Source: Proales similis (taxonomy: Eukaryota; Rotifera; Eurotatoria; Ploima; Proalidae). Taken from it: a stretch of 64,000 nucleotides of DNA. Of the stretch, positions 44,901-54,360 are shown piece by piece. The stretch is taken from contig JAGVRJ010000012.1 of assembly GCA_019059635.1 (NCBI GenBank), positions 372,001 through 436,000 of the forward strand, given 5' to 3'. The notes under the pieces are model-generated. The model had not been told where the DNA came from and ran no database searches. It saw nothing but the letters and a program-made list of their open reading frames with translations. Both the position numbers and the translations under genes were made by a program. The first letter of the stretch is position 1; the number at the start of each line of letters is the position of its first letter.

Positions 44901-45392
44901 AAGGCTTCAGCCGCTGGACAAGAACGAGCTGATGGTGCCTTCTGGCTCGGAGAGTCAATTTCTTCGCCACAAATCGTAAGGCTCTCAGAGCTTTCAGCTC
45001 TAATCAGAATTGAATCTTAAATTGAACAAAATGACAGATCAAAGCCGGCCGCCGACCGAAAGAGACTAGAACCGATCAAGAACGGGCCAGCAACATCGAC
45101 AGGAGCAGTTGATTCAAACTTGAGTCAAATAGAAACGGATCTACAACGAAGCATTGGCAACGAGGAGGATCGCAGCATCAGCGAGAACACTTGGTCTTCG
45201 GACAAGCCGCCATTTGCCAGTCAACATCTCATCCAAAGCTCCAAGTTCAAGAAAGTGAGCTGAATTGTGCACTTGGGTTCGTGTAAACAAAACTCTTCAC
45301 CGATTCGTTCACAGTCGAACAAGAGCCAGAAAAATCGAAAATTCATTGAGCCCATCGGCAGCATAGATCCAGGCGACGCAATAAAAATGTGA
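41957..45392 (+). CDS. Large ankyrin-repeat protein with Ser-rich C-terminal tail
   Basis: Seven-exon gene, roughly 1030 residues. Exon 1 (41957-41975) is tiny (MAIKRK). Exons 2 and 3 (42036-42530, 42588-43193) hold a helical N-terminus (FQKLSSTVQEFLLKLPDEEL) and six or more ankyrin repeats, for example NRTPLHWSVVGPSTECLKLL, GKTCLHLAAEQGALQAAKLI and KQTPLHLACINGHARVIKIL. Exon 4 (43252-44022) completes a repeat (GADPNLRDSAGASCLDYV) and starts a long disordered Ser/Pro/Arg-rich tail, which continues in exon 5 (44080-44978) and two short last exons ending EPIGSIDPGDAIKM. The architecture recalls inversin/ANKRD55-type ciliary or scaffold proteins, and the upstream X-box favours a ciliary role, but no orthologue is certain. 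AATAAA sits inside the final codons. Confidence 0.8.
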
Positions 45393-45734
45393 TCGGCCGA
45401 TTGGCTCCTGGACCATTGTAAATAGTTGTACAGCCACAGCAAAGAGTCTTTACGGTTACAAGATAGAAGCTTTCAGTTCAATCAGAGCCAGTCGAGTTCG
45501 CCTCGCATCTCACTCTCAGACCATTTCTATTCTTTTTCGGCTTAATCTCAAACGCTTTTGTTTTCGATTTAGTTTTATTCGTTAGAATGGCGATTTAAAA
45601 AAAATACAATCAAAAGTCTAAAACAAGTGTAACAGCATTGAGGAAAATAATTGTGGACACGAACAATTTACAGAGCAGCCAGATGGGAGAGCGAGAGGCC
45701 TATACACAGTCAAAGGAAGTTGGCAGAGATGCGG
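45393..45734. other. Intergenic region between convergent genes
   Basis: About 340 bp. TTTATT at 45575-45580 (minus-strand AATAAA) fits the 3' end of the RA-domain gene. No gene was recognised. Confidence 0.6.
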
Positions 45735-46598
45735 TCAGACCAACGATTCGAGGTTGCTAGAGCTGCTGCTGCGGCTGCTCGAGTTGCTGCCGCAAGACGA
45801 GCTTCGCTTGAGCTTCATGAACGACGACGAGGACGACGAGGAAGAAGTGTTGAGCAATGGCGCGTAGTCGTTCTCTACGCAGCCTTTCCTCGCGCGTCGC
45901 AGGCCAATGAAATAATCGATCACCTTCTGGCTGAACTGATTGGCTGCCTGAGTGGGTCGGCCTTTGCTCGACTTGATATTGCTTGGGTTCAGAGATTTGC
46001 TGGCCACCTCCAGAGCCTTCTTTTCTCTTAGCTCATTTTCCAATCGAGTTTCCAGAGCGATCAAGCGCTTGAGAACCGCTTCTTCTATGGCAGCTCGTTG
46101 GGCGTTCTCTTTTGAGCATTTGTCTCGTGACGTGGCGTTCACCGTTGTTGTTCTTGTCTTTACCACAACTGCCTGGCGAGCTGTGCATTTCTTGGCTCGA
46201 GTTGCCTGCGCAGTCGACTCGTGTGACTTTTGATAAAACTTGGCGGCGATTTGCTTCTGACGTTCGACTGCTCTCGGATTGGGCTGAAAAGTGACCAGCT
46301 TTCGAATGACAAACTCGCACTCGGTACGGCTGCTCAATGAGCGCCAACTGGCCAGTTTGGCTTGAATGCTCGCCGAGGAGTGGACGATGCTCTCGACGCC
46401 GTTGGCCATTTCAAAGAGACGATACGACTTGCACTGCTTGAGTCCTAGCCGGTCCAGAGCTGCCTTGATCAGCTCGGCTCCGGTCTGCTCAGCAAACAGC
46501 TCGACTGTAATCGACTGTTCGCCCAGGCGCACGGGCACTTGGAGTGCGACGCGTTTCTCGACGCCAAATTCGCTCATGTTCAACACGGTAGAGTCCAT
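45735..46598 (-). CDS. Ras-association-like domain protein with coiled coil and poly-Ser tail
   Basis: Intronless 287-residue protein. Residues about 15-105 have a ubiquitin-like/RA pattern: VALQVPVRLGEQSITVELFA, then KSYRLFEMANGVESIVHSSA, then ECEFVIRKLVTF, where the last stretch mirrors the ECEFVLRK strand of RASSF-type RA domains. Residues about 165-205 are a probable coiled coil (AAIEEAVLKRLIALETRLEN). The C-terminal 40 residues are extremely Ser-rich with runs of eight or more serines. N-terminal RASSF proteins (RASSF7-10) have a similar RA plus coiled-coil layout, but are usually longer. It could act in Ras/Rap signalling. The assignment is tentative. It is convergent with the ankyrin-repeat gene. 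Confidence 0.5.
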   Translation of the reverse strand: MDSTVLNMSEFGVEKRVALQVPVRLGEQSITVELFAEQTGAELIKAALDRLGLKQCKSYRLFEMANGVESIVHSSASIQAKLASWRSLSSRTECEFVIRKLVTFQPNPRAVERQKQIAAKFYQKSHESTAQATRAKKCTARQAVVVKTRTTTVNATSRDKCSKENAQRAAIEEAVLKRLIALETRLENELREKKALEVASKSLNPSNIKSSKGRPTQAANQFSQKVIDYFIGLRRARKGCVENDYAPLLNTSSSSSSSSFMKLKRSSSCGSNSSSRSSSSSNLESLV

Positions 46599-48599
46599 TA
46601 TTGAATTGACTGCTTTGCTTGATTGCTATTTATAAGTCGATGATTGTCAACGATTGATGAATCCTGATCTATTCGACTGGTTGCTTAAATAGCAAGATTG
46701 ATTTCTAAAAGAGAGAAACGTGTCATTTAGTGACCAGCTGATAATCAACTAATTCAATTAAGGCTCATTTAGAGGCAAAGAAAGGAAGCAAGTGAAAGAC
46801 AGGCAAAGAGAGAGAGTGAAAAAAGAGCTGACGAATGTTTAGCAGAGACGCACACATGCGAACGGCGAACACCTCGAGGAAGCCAGGCGTAAACAGATCG
46901 ATTAGATCACGAGGTCAGATTTGACGCTGCTGTTCCTATTCTTGGGCGCGTTTACATTAAAATTTTCACTTTGTGTCAAAGTTTCGAGCCAACCTCAGAT
47001 GCACTGTTTACTTTTTCGACTCGATTCGCAGTGAAACGCCTCACAGAGATGGCCAACAGCCCACGTGCAGGTGGCAGTTGAGAGGCCGCAAATATTTGCG
47101 AATGACTCAACAACAAGTGCGGCTCTCGATTCGATGAGTCGACCACGATCGACATTGTTTGCTTACGTCACCGTGCTCATCATCGAGCTTCAGTGTTATC
47201 TTTGCCATCGAGCTGCTGCTGCTGCTGCTGCTGCTGTCACCAGACACGTCCAAACCGTGCACACACACACACACAGGTTCAATTGGCATCGAGTTTAAAT
47301 ACCTGAGCACCGGCTAATGGTCGGCCAATAAATGCGACTGAAAGCCGAGCTAAATGCACTCTGCCAAAATGACCGGACTGAGCTAATCGATGCATTGACT
47401 AGAAAAGATAAAGCGCCGCGGACAATTGTGCGAGAGAGCTCCGAACAGATTGGACCATAAAAGGCCTTCAATCGTCCATGTGACTTGTATATCTGTGTCC
47501 GTAGACCATAAACGCCTTAGCGCATGAATTAATTCATTCGGCGCAGGAAATGAGAATCGAAAAATGTCTCGTCTTTCGCTCTAAACCGGCTCGGCCTGTG
47601 ATGTGAAATAAATAGAAAATTTCTCTCTTTCTCCTTTATTGTATGTGCAGAAAGGAAACAAATGCCGCTGGCCGTCGAGGCGGCGCACTTCAACTTAATT
47701 AGACTCGACTCGCCAACTCGTGGCTCGAGATGAGCATCCTAGGCCTAGAGAGCAGTGAGCTCATGTCCATCTGCAAGCGTGCACAATTCATATTTATAGG
47801 TCAGCGAATGGTGCGAGCGGCGAAATGTATGACGGCTTAGCCAATTGGTGCGAATGTTTGCCATTGCTGGCGAGACGCGGAAAGAGAGAGGCAAAGTCAC
47901 ATCCGAGTAGAATTGACGAGCCTCACCTGTGGAAAGATTAGCGCAAGTGGCCGGCCGAGTGAACGGACGTGTAAATGTGCGATCTGCTTGTTCGTCTCTG
48001 CCTCATTTGCTTGTATTCGTATTCTATTCAGCTCTGGCTATGCTGGACGCGTCACCTTCCAGCGCTGATCGCATAACTAATATTTAAAAGCGCATTCATT
48101 AGACATGATTGTTATTTGTTTTTGATTCTGCTCGCATATCCAGCAGGCCGCACTCTACGCCAGGCAGTTTAATTAATTGCCTCTAATCACCGTTTCCTTA
48201 TTTTCATTCAATTTAACTCGTCTCATATCTGACAAAATCATCATTGTCAAACGCTCGCTCCTATTCATTCGTGCTCGTGTTTAACGCTGCATTTAATTCG
48301 CTGCGCGCTTCTTCTTCTTCTCCCATCGCAAATATGTTTGTTCGTGTCGCAGCCGAAATCTTGCCCAAGCGACACATCTCTTTTGAGTTAGTTTGTTTAT
48401 TCCGAAGCAAAAGTGTCAGAGAAGTTTGAGCTCTACTGCTAACAAAGCTCTCTGCAGGCCCAATGATCTAAACTCATGCTACGGAGCAGCGGATGGTCTA
48501 CAGACTAACACAGGAATTCGAATCGGTGACGATTTAACACATCTAACGAGCCAGTCAGAGAATAGGACCGCTCACTAATTGGTGCCGTAATTAAGCAAC
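46599..48599. other. Gene-free 2-kb region
   Basis: No coding sequence was recognised. It contains a (CTG)n tract at 47212-47236, a nearby (CA)n run, a CRE-like TTACGTCA near 47164, and A/T-rich DNA. It separates the RA-like gene promoter from the 3' end of the FAXC-like array. Confidence 0.55.
47212..47236. repeat. (CTG)n trinucleotide repeat
   Basis: About eight CTG units in non-coding DNA, followed by a short (CA)n run near 47260-47274. Confidence 0.8.
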
Positions 48600-49904
48600 T
48601 CAAAAGACAGTGTCCAAGACAAACTCGGGCAGCATCTCCAACAGTGTGGGCTGTGTATCTCTGATGTTCCTCTCCCACTCGTGGTCTTTTGACCAGAACT
48701 CGCTCTTCATGTCGTTCACATATCTCACTATGTTGGGACACTCTTCTAAACGATTGCGTAAACAGCGTCTTAGAAGAGATGCGATTCGCCAATCAAACGT
48801 CTGCTCGCCTACTTTTCACTATTTCGCTCAATTCGCCGCAGTTCTGGAACACGAATATGGCAACGAGGCCGAAGAGAGCAGCGTCCTCGCTGCACACTGT
48901 TGGCCCTCCGAGGAACTTGCGCTTCTCCAAGATCACATCGATCGCCTTTTTGAATTGAAGCAAATTAGTCCAGCGCACCAGAGACCTATTGGCTCACCTG
49001 CAGATCTTTTCGTGCGATTTCGTACACTTTCAAGAGTTAAAATAGACTATTTCAGAGTTCAAGTCAGTCGAGATGCTATAACTCACATTCGCTCTCCGAG
49101 TGTCTTCCATATCCCTGCGCGAACGCGTATTTCTTCACCATGGCGCGTCGCATCAGCACAACCACGTAGGGAAAAGGCGGGTTCTTTGAGTAGACAAACC
49201 GCTCGAGCACGTAGCACCAGAACAAGCTCTCCTCGGCCATTTTGATCACTGCTCTGACGAGCGCTCGATCTTCACGGCTCAGGTGTTCGGACAAGTCAAC
49301 TTCGAACTTTTTAGACGCCCATTCGATGATGAAATGGCTGTCGTTTATCTCCTGGCCATTGTAGGTCGCCCAGGGCAGTTTGCCTTTCTTCGACGGCTTG
49401 AAGGTGAAATCATTCTACACAATCGAGTGAATAAACTGAGTGCGCATGCAGGACATTGGAGAAGAAGATGGTTCGTACTTGGTAAGGAACGCCGGCCATC
49501 TTGAACCAGGTCTCAAGTTTGAGACAAAAAGGCGACGGTGACGGAATGTTGAAGCTCATCGTCCTCGGGAATTGATGCAGAACGACTGTGTTCGTCTGAT
49601 AAGTGCTTTCGCGATTACTTTGTCGCATTTTCCTGATCCCTTTGACGGTAATGACCACCGTTAATAGAGAAGCAGCCAACTTCAACACCAGACCATTGTA
49701 CACGATCGGAATCAATTTACATAGCTCGCTCGCCTGTTGGTTTGTACTCTCTGCTTGTTCTTGTACTGCTCGTTTGGCCTTCGATTAGTTTCGAGTCCGA
49801 CGAGCACAGTCTGGAATTGAGTTACCTTGGAACAGCGCGAGCAAATGTTCTCGGTTTAGTACCAGCAACAGTAAGCCGGCCAGAGTCAATGCGCTTTTCA
49901 GCAT
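48600..49904 (-). CDS. FAXC-like protein, array copy A
   Basis: Failed-axon-connections homologue: metaxin/GST-like fold, here the most diverged and rightmost-transcribed member of a four-gene array. The thioredoxin-like start is TVVLHQFPRTMSFNIPSPSP followed by FCLKLETWFKMAGVPYQ. Then come LPWATYNGQEINDSHFIIEW, LSREDRALVRAVIKMAEESL and the GST C-terminal part AQGYGRHSE, KFLGGPTVCSEDAALFGLVA and CPNIVRYVNDMKSEFW. Introns equivalent to those between exons 1/2 and 3/4 of its neighbours are absent. The start is uncertain: ATG 49904 opens MLKSALTLAGLLLLVLNREH and can be spliced in frame to the anchor LVLKLAASLLTVVITVKGI. A simpler start lies further down. The C-terminus is extended (NIRDTQPTLLEMLPEFVLDT). 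Confidence 0.8.
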
Positions 49905-50237
49905 TTTACTTTTCCTCGTTCGATTTCTTTAGCAACTGAGAGAATAAAAAAAAGCAAATTATAATTTATTTCTCGTTCGTTTATGCGCAAATTTGCACGT
50001 AATAAAAAAAAGCGGTTGCTGTTCTAATTTCGAAAACTCACTTCGAAAACTCAATTCACGAAAACCCACAATCTTAAGAGTGAAGCAGAGTAGAAGGGAG
50101 GGGGGAGGAGCGAGAGGAGGGCGGCTGATAAATTTGAAAGAAAAAATGTGAAAAATCGCTTTGTTGTTGATCTAATCGGCTTATCTCGCTTCAACTGATG
50201 GTTACCACGGTTTCTCAAGAGTAAAATGAACCAACGC
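49905..50237. other. Intergenic region in FAXC-like array
   Basis: About 330 bp, A/T-rich, with a purine-rich GGGAGGGGGGAGG stretch near 50097-50124. It holds the promoter of copy A and the 3' end of copy B. Confidence 0.55.
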
Positions 50238-51201
50238 TCAGGCGCTCTTTCTCAGCTGCTGGTCCCAGTCCGGCCAGTAGGTGCTCTTTATTCCTTCGAC
50301 ATAACGCGAAATTTGCGGACATTTTTCTGCGCGAAAATGAGAAAATTGAATGAAAACCGAACGAGTTTGACGAATGCGATTACCTCGAATGAACTGATTT
50401 AGCGGTCCCTTCTCGCAGTAAATGAACTGAACCAGGAAGCCGAAGAGACACGCGTCCAGATTGGATGGCTTGTCACCAAAGAAGAACTTTTTGCTGCCAA
50501 GAAAGCATTCGATGGCGGCCAAGTCCTTTCGGCCGATTTCGTAGACTTCCTCTTTACTGTGCAGTCCGTAGCCTTGCGCCTTGGATCGGGGTCCGACCCG
50601 TCGCTTGGCCACAAACAGAAACAGTTTCGGTATTCCGGACTCTTCTGTGCTCGGGTTGAAGATGAAGCGGTGCAGCACCATGCACCTAAAACGAGTCGCT
50701 TTCATTTTGCTGCCAACTGCCTCTGGGATCTGCCATTCCTACCAGAACAGACTCTCCTCGGCCATTTTCAAGAATGCTCGTTCAATCGCTTGTTCGTTTG
50801 GGCTCAGCTCGCTCGACAGATTCTTGTCGAATTTCTTGGCCAGAAATTCGATGCAAAACTGCGAGTCAGCGTGCTGTTGATTGTCGAGCTCAATCCAGGG
50901 CACTTTGCCTTTTGACGAAGTCTTCAGACCGAACTCGTTCTTGATCGGCAAATTCAAGTCAATTTGAACGGTCCAATTACTCATTTATTGTTGTTACCTT
51001 GTACTCAATTTCGGCCATGCGCAGCCTTTCCGAGCGAGTTAAAATCAAACGCAGCGGCCAAAAGAGCAAACTTGATTACCAAGTCTCAAGTTTGAGAGCG
51101 AACGGGCTCGCAGAAGGCGCCTTCGAGCCGCGTGGAAACTGATGAACGACCAGAGTCGACGGTGGATATGAAGAGCCCGATTTGCTTGAACCACCTCCCA
51201 T
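50238..51201 (-). CDS. FAXC-like protein, array copy B with N-myristoylation signal
   Basis: Second array member. It starts MGGGSSKSGSSYPPSTLVVH then QFPRGSKAPSASPFALKLET. Glycine 2, serine 6 and lysine 7 form a textbook N-myristoylation signal, and the hydrophobic anchor seen in the other copies is absent. Downstream are LRMAEIEYK, GKVPWIELDNQQHADSQFCI, LSPNEQAIERAFLKMAEESL, CMVLHRFIFNPSTEESGIPK, AQGYGLHSKEEVYEIGRKDL, FFFGDKPSNLDACLFGFLVQ and CPQISRYVEGIKSTYWPDWD. The intron found before VYxIGR in copies C and D has been lost here. Family members in flies act in axonal development. The fold suggests a GST-like or membrane-organising role with no proven catalysis. Confidence 0.9.
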
Positions 51202-51534
51202 CTTGTTTTCCGTTTATGAAAATCTTTTCTTTTGTCTCTTTTGCGAATGATGAACGAGAAATCTACTCGGCAGGTGAGTGGCTCATTTTATTTTGTTGTT
51301 GATTTAGAATTATGAATTGCCTGACTTTATCTACGGACTAAAACCAAACAGAGGAGAGTAAGAGGGGCGTTTGCACAAAGCTGCGCTTTGAATTTCGGAG
51401 AAAACGTACGCAAAGCAGAGAAAAAAGAGGCGGAGAATGACGATGCAAAAGTGCAACAGAGAGAGGGAGAAAGAGAGAGAGAAACGAGAGAGAGAGAGAG
51501 AGAGAGAGACGTGCCGGAGAGATCAACGAGAGGT
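51202..51534. other. Intergenic region in FAXC-like array
   Basis: About 330 bp dominated by a GA-rich microsatellite at about 51468-51509, between the copy B start and the copy C stop. Confidence 0.6.
51468..51509. repeat. GA-rich microsatellite
   Basis: (GA)n with interruptions, just 3' of array copy C. Confidence 0.8.
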
Positions 51535-52679
51535 TCAGTGCTTCACTGTTTGCTCCCAGTCAGGCCAGAACGTCTCCTTTATAGTCTGGTAGTGTCGCAT
51601 CAAGTTCGGGCATTGTTCTTGTTGGGTTTTAGTTCGGGCTTGAGGAAATCACGAGGTGGCAATATTTACTTGTGAAATATTCATTGAAAGGTCCGTTGTC
51701 GAAGCAGACTACTTGCGCAGTCATTGAGAAGACGGTGGCGTCTTCAACACAAGGACGATCGCCGAACAAGTATTTCTTGCCGCCAATAAAGTCCTCAAGG
51801 GCCTTCAGGTCGGCCTTGCCAATCTGATAGACTGCACCAAAATGGTTTCATTTAAACCGAGACGGCAAACGCCATGTTCCCTCACTCACGTTGGTTTTTC
51901 GTGTGTTTTCCGTAGCCTTGAGTGTCGGCCGCTTTGAGAACTTTGCTGCCCAGAAACTTGAACAGCACGAATGGCATGCCGACGTCCTCGGCCCTTCCGT
52001 ACCTCAGACGATGAACTACGATCGTCCTTTAAAGAAATCGACGCACTTAGGCGAGAAGCGTCCGATTACAGAGAAATTTGTTTGTTACGAACCATCGCAA
52101 GCTCTCTTCGCACATTTTGAAAAAGGCGCGAGCAATCGCTCTTTCCTGGCTGCTCAGGTGATCGGAAAGGTCTTTGCCGAGCTCGCTGCTCAAGAACTCG
52201 ATGCAAAACTGCGAATCGGCCACGTCCACTCCGTTGTAGGTGATCCAAGGAAATTTGCCTTGCGCCGAGCTGTCCATGAACGTGAAATCGTTCTGTCGAT
52301 TTAATTTTAACCGGCGTGAGGGTCGCGATTTGGAACTACAAGGTCTACCTCATACGGGATGTCGGCCATTCTGAGCCTGGCAAGTAGAAATTCGAATTAG
52401 ATTAGAAACGTGAGATCAGGAGCTTGTTGAGTCAAGTTGAGAAGTTGAGAAGTTCACTGACCATGTTTCGAGTTTGAGACAGAACGGCGACGGGCTCGGG
52501 CATTTGGGGAAACGTGGAAACTGATGAAGAATGACCACATCGCGCGGATATGAGCGCCGCTTGCTCTCTTTGCGTCGTCTGTTGAACACTTTGAGCAGTT
52601 CGTAGGACAAGGCGAGCGCGGCTGCGGCGCCGGCGATCATCAACACCTTTCCGGACGGCTTGGGGATGCAGAGTTTCAT
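51535..52679 (-). CDS. FAXC-like protein, array copy C
   Basis: Third array member with six coding exons. The likely ATG at 52679 opens MKLCIPKPSGKVLMIAGAAA followed by ALALSYELLKVF, a transmembrane anchor with a basic cytosolic flank, then DVVILHQFPRFPKCPSPSPF and CLKLETW. Exon 2 is the mini-exon LRMADIPYE. Exon 3 has GKFPWITYNGVDVADSQFCI and LSSQERAIARAFFKMCEESL, exon 4 TIVVHRLRYG and GYGKHTKN, exon 5 VYQIGKADLKALEDFIGGKK and GDRPCVEDATVFSMTAQVVC, and exon 6 CPNLMRHYQTIKETFWPDWE. An in-frame ATG at 52790 would add 37 residues. That region abuts the IF1 promoter and looks less protein-like. Confidence 0.92.
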
Positions 52680-52809
52680 TGTCAAATCAACAGGCTTCTT
52701 TTTCAGACGCTCTAGAACGCGCGATGCTTGTACTAATGGTGAGTCATTGCGAAATGTTGCATCATTTGCGCTGGCAGTGAAATGTTGCAAAATAAACTCG
52801 ATTCGACAT

Positions 52810-52815
52810 TATAAA
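52810..52815 (+). promoter_or_regulatory. TATA box of IF1-like gene
   Basis: TATAAA lies 28 bp before the first ATG (52838) and 37 bp before the second (52847). A normal TSS about 30 bp downstream would fall at or just after the first ATG, so the second is the better start. Confidence 0.5.
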
Positions 52816-52846
52816 TTGAATGCGATAAGGCCATTGAATGCGAACT

Positions 52847-53050
52847 ATGGAGCAACTTGAAAAAAGCGGCGGCGCCAAGTACGGCGGCTCAATAAAAGAG
52901 GCGGGCGGCTCGCTGGCTGCCAGAGCTTCGGCTGCTGAAGAAGTTTATTTCAGAAAGAAAGACCAAGAGCAGTTGGACGCAATCAGACACAAACTCCAAG
53001 AGTCAAAGCAAGCAGAGACACATCAAACTACCACAGCACACAAGTCCTAG
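52847..53050 (+). CDS. IF1-like mitochondrial ATP synthase inhibitor
   Basis: Intronless gene for a 67-residue protein (70 if read from ATG 52838). The core GGSIKEAGGSLAARASAAEE followed by VYFRKKDQEQLDAIRHKL matches the minimal inhibitory region of ATPase inhibitory factor 1, which blocks F1-ATPase hydrolysis when matrix pH falls. The tail is shorter than in vertebrate IF1 and lacks the long antiparallel coiled coil. There is no obvious mitochondrial presequence, recalling nematode MAI-1, which lacks one, versus MAI-2. The gene lies between FAXC-like copies C and D on the opposite strand. Its stop is six bases from the copy D stop, and its first AATAAA (53207-53212) lies inside a copy D intron. 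Confidence 0.85.
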   Translation: MEQLEKSGGAKYGGSIKEAGGSLAARASAAEEVYFRKKDQEQLDAIRHKLQESKQAETHQTTTAHKS

Positions 53051-53056
53051 AATTCT

Positions 53057-54234
53057 TCAGTCTCGCTTGATCGCTTTCTCTCTGATCACATCATTCCAGT
53101 CCGGCCAATAGTCTTGTTTTATTCGCTCATAGTATCTCATCAGATTGGGACATTTTTCTACGCAAGCAGTTCCAATTTTAACCTGATTTGACCTAGAACA
53201 AGTGCGAATAAATGCTTAACCAACCCAAAATAAACTTGTTCATTGGTCCACGGTCGTGATTGATCGCCTGGCACAGCAGACCAAACACGGCCGCGTCTTC
53301 GTTGCAGATTTGCTCGCCCATCAAGTATTTCTTTTCGCCAATGAAGTCCTCCAAAGCGGTCAAATCTTCCCTTCCGATGCTGTAGACTGTTTGAGGCGAA
53401 TTGAAATGTTGGATTAGATGACAATCAGCCTTGTGTCTCAGATAAAAAAACACTCACGCTCTTCAGTAGAGTGCTTTCCGTAGCCTTGGCCATCCGCCTC
53501 TTTGAGCATCTTTCTTCCCACAATCATAAACACCAAAGGCGGGATGCCGACGTCGCCCGGCTTTCCGTGCCTGAACCGATGGACCACTCCAACCCTGATC
53601 GACGATTATAGCCAGCGTTCATTCAGAGAGAGAGAGAGAGAGAGGAAGAAAGCAAGGCTCTACTGACCATCGTAGACTCTCTTCGGTTAGCTTCAGATAG
53701 GCTCGGGCCATCGATCTCTCCACCGGTGCCAGATGAGCCGAGAGGTCTTTGTTGAAATGCTTGATGAGATGCTGGATAGAGAACTGCGAGTCACTGATCG
53801 CCTCTCCGTTCAGCTCGATCCAGGGCATTTTGCCTTTGGGCGACTTGTCCCAAATCGAGAACTCATTCTTTTGTCTCTGATTTTAGTCCTGTGATTATCG
53901 ATTAGAATGAATTCGAATCAATCCACCTGGTACGGGATGCCGGCCATTCTCAGCCTTGTGTTGAACGAGTCCGTTCTTGAATAAGCACCTTTATGTCGAC
54001 CAGAATGGTCAAAAAGCATTCTTACCAGGTCTCGAGTTTGAGAGGAAAAGGCGACGGGCTGGGAGCTCTGAGTCCTCGGGGAAATTGATGCAGAATTACC
54101 ACATCTCTGGGCGCCGCAGTCGCCTTTCTTGCTCTTCCCGATCGTTTGAAGATTTTCATCAAGATGCCGGCGAACAGGGCTCCGCCGCCGATAATCACCA
54201 ACGCCTTGTAGCCAGGCGACACACTTTCTATCAT
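53057..54234 (-). CDS. FAXC-like protein, array copy D
   Basis: Fourth array member with six coding exons and the most complete intron set. ATG 54234 starts MIESVSPGYKALVIIGGGAL followed by FAGILMKIFKRSGRARK, a single N-terminal helix with a basic cytosolic side, then DVVILHQFPRGLRAPSPSPF and PLKLETW. Later come LRMAGIPYQ, GKMPWIELNGEAISDSQFSI, LAPVERSMARAYLKLTEESL, VGVVHRFRHGKPGDVGIPPL, GQGYGKHSTEE, VYSIGREDLTALEDFIGEKK, CNEDAAVFGLLCQAINHDRG and CPNLMRYYERIKQDYWPDWN. The minus-strand AATAAA equivalent TTTATT at 52944-52949 falls within the IF1-like coding region, so the two convergent mRNAs probably overlap. Confidence 0.93.
53622..53644. repeat. (GA)n microsatellite in intron
   Basis: GA run inside the intron between exons 3 and 4 of array copy D. 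Confidence 0.75.
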
Positions 54235-54360
54235 TTTTGTCAGCTCAGTCTGACGCCAGTGTGAAGCCTTTTTATTGCGAGATGTTGCAAATCAAAGTAA
54301 AGAAAAGTATTGTTTTTATTCAAGTCAATTCGAGTAAGGTGAATGCAAAAATGGTCTCGA

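Noticed and set aside
50097-50124. G-rich GGGAGGGGGGAGG...GGAGGGCGG stretch as a possible G-quadruplex
   Set aside because: Only three clear G-runs of three or more with a long irregular loop. It does not meet a standard four-run pattern.
52680-52790. Longer N-terminus for FAXC-like copy C from ATG 52790
   Set aside because: The added 37 residues are not conserved in the other copies and overlap the probable IF1 promoter. ATG 52679 directly precedes the membrane anchor.
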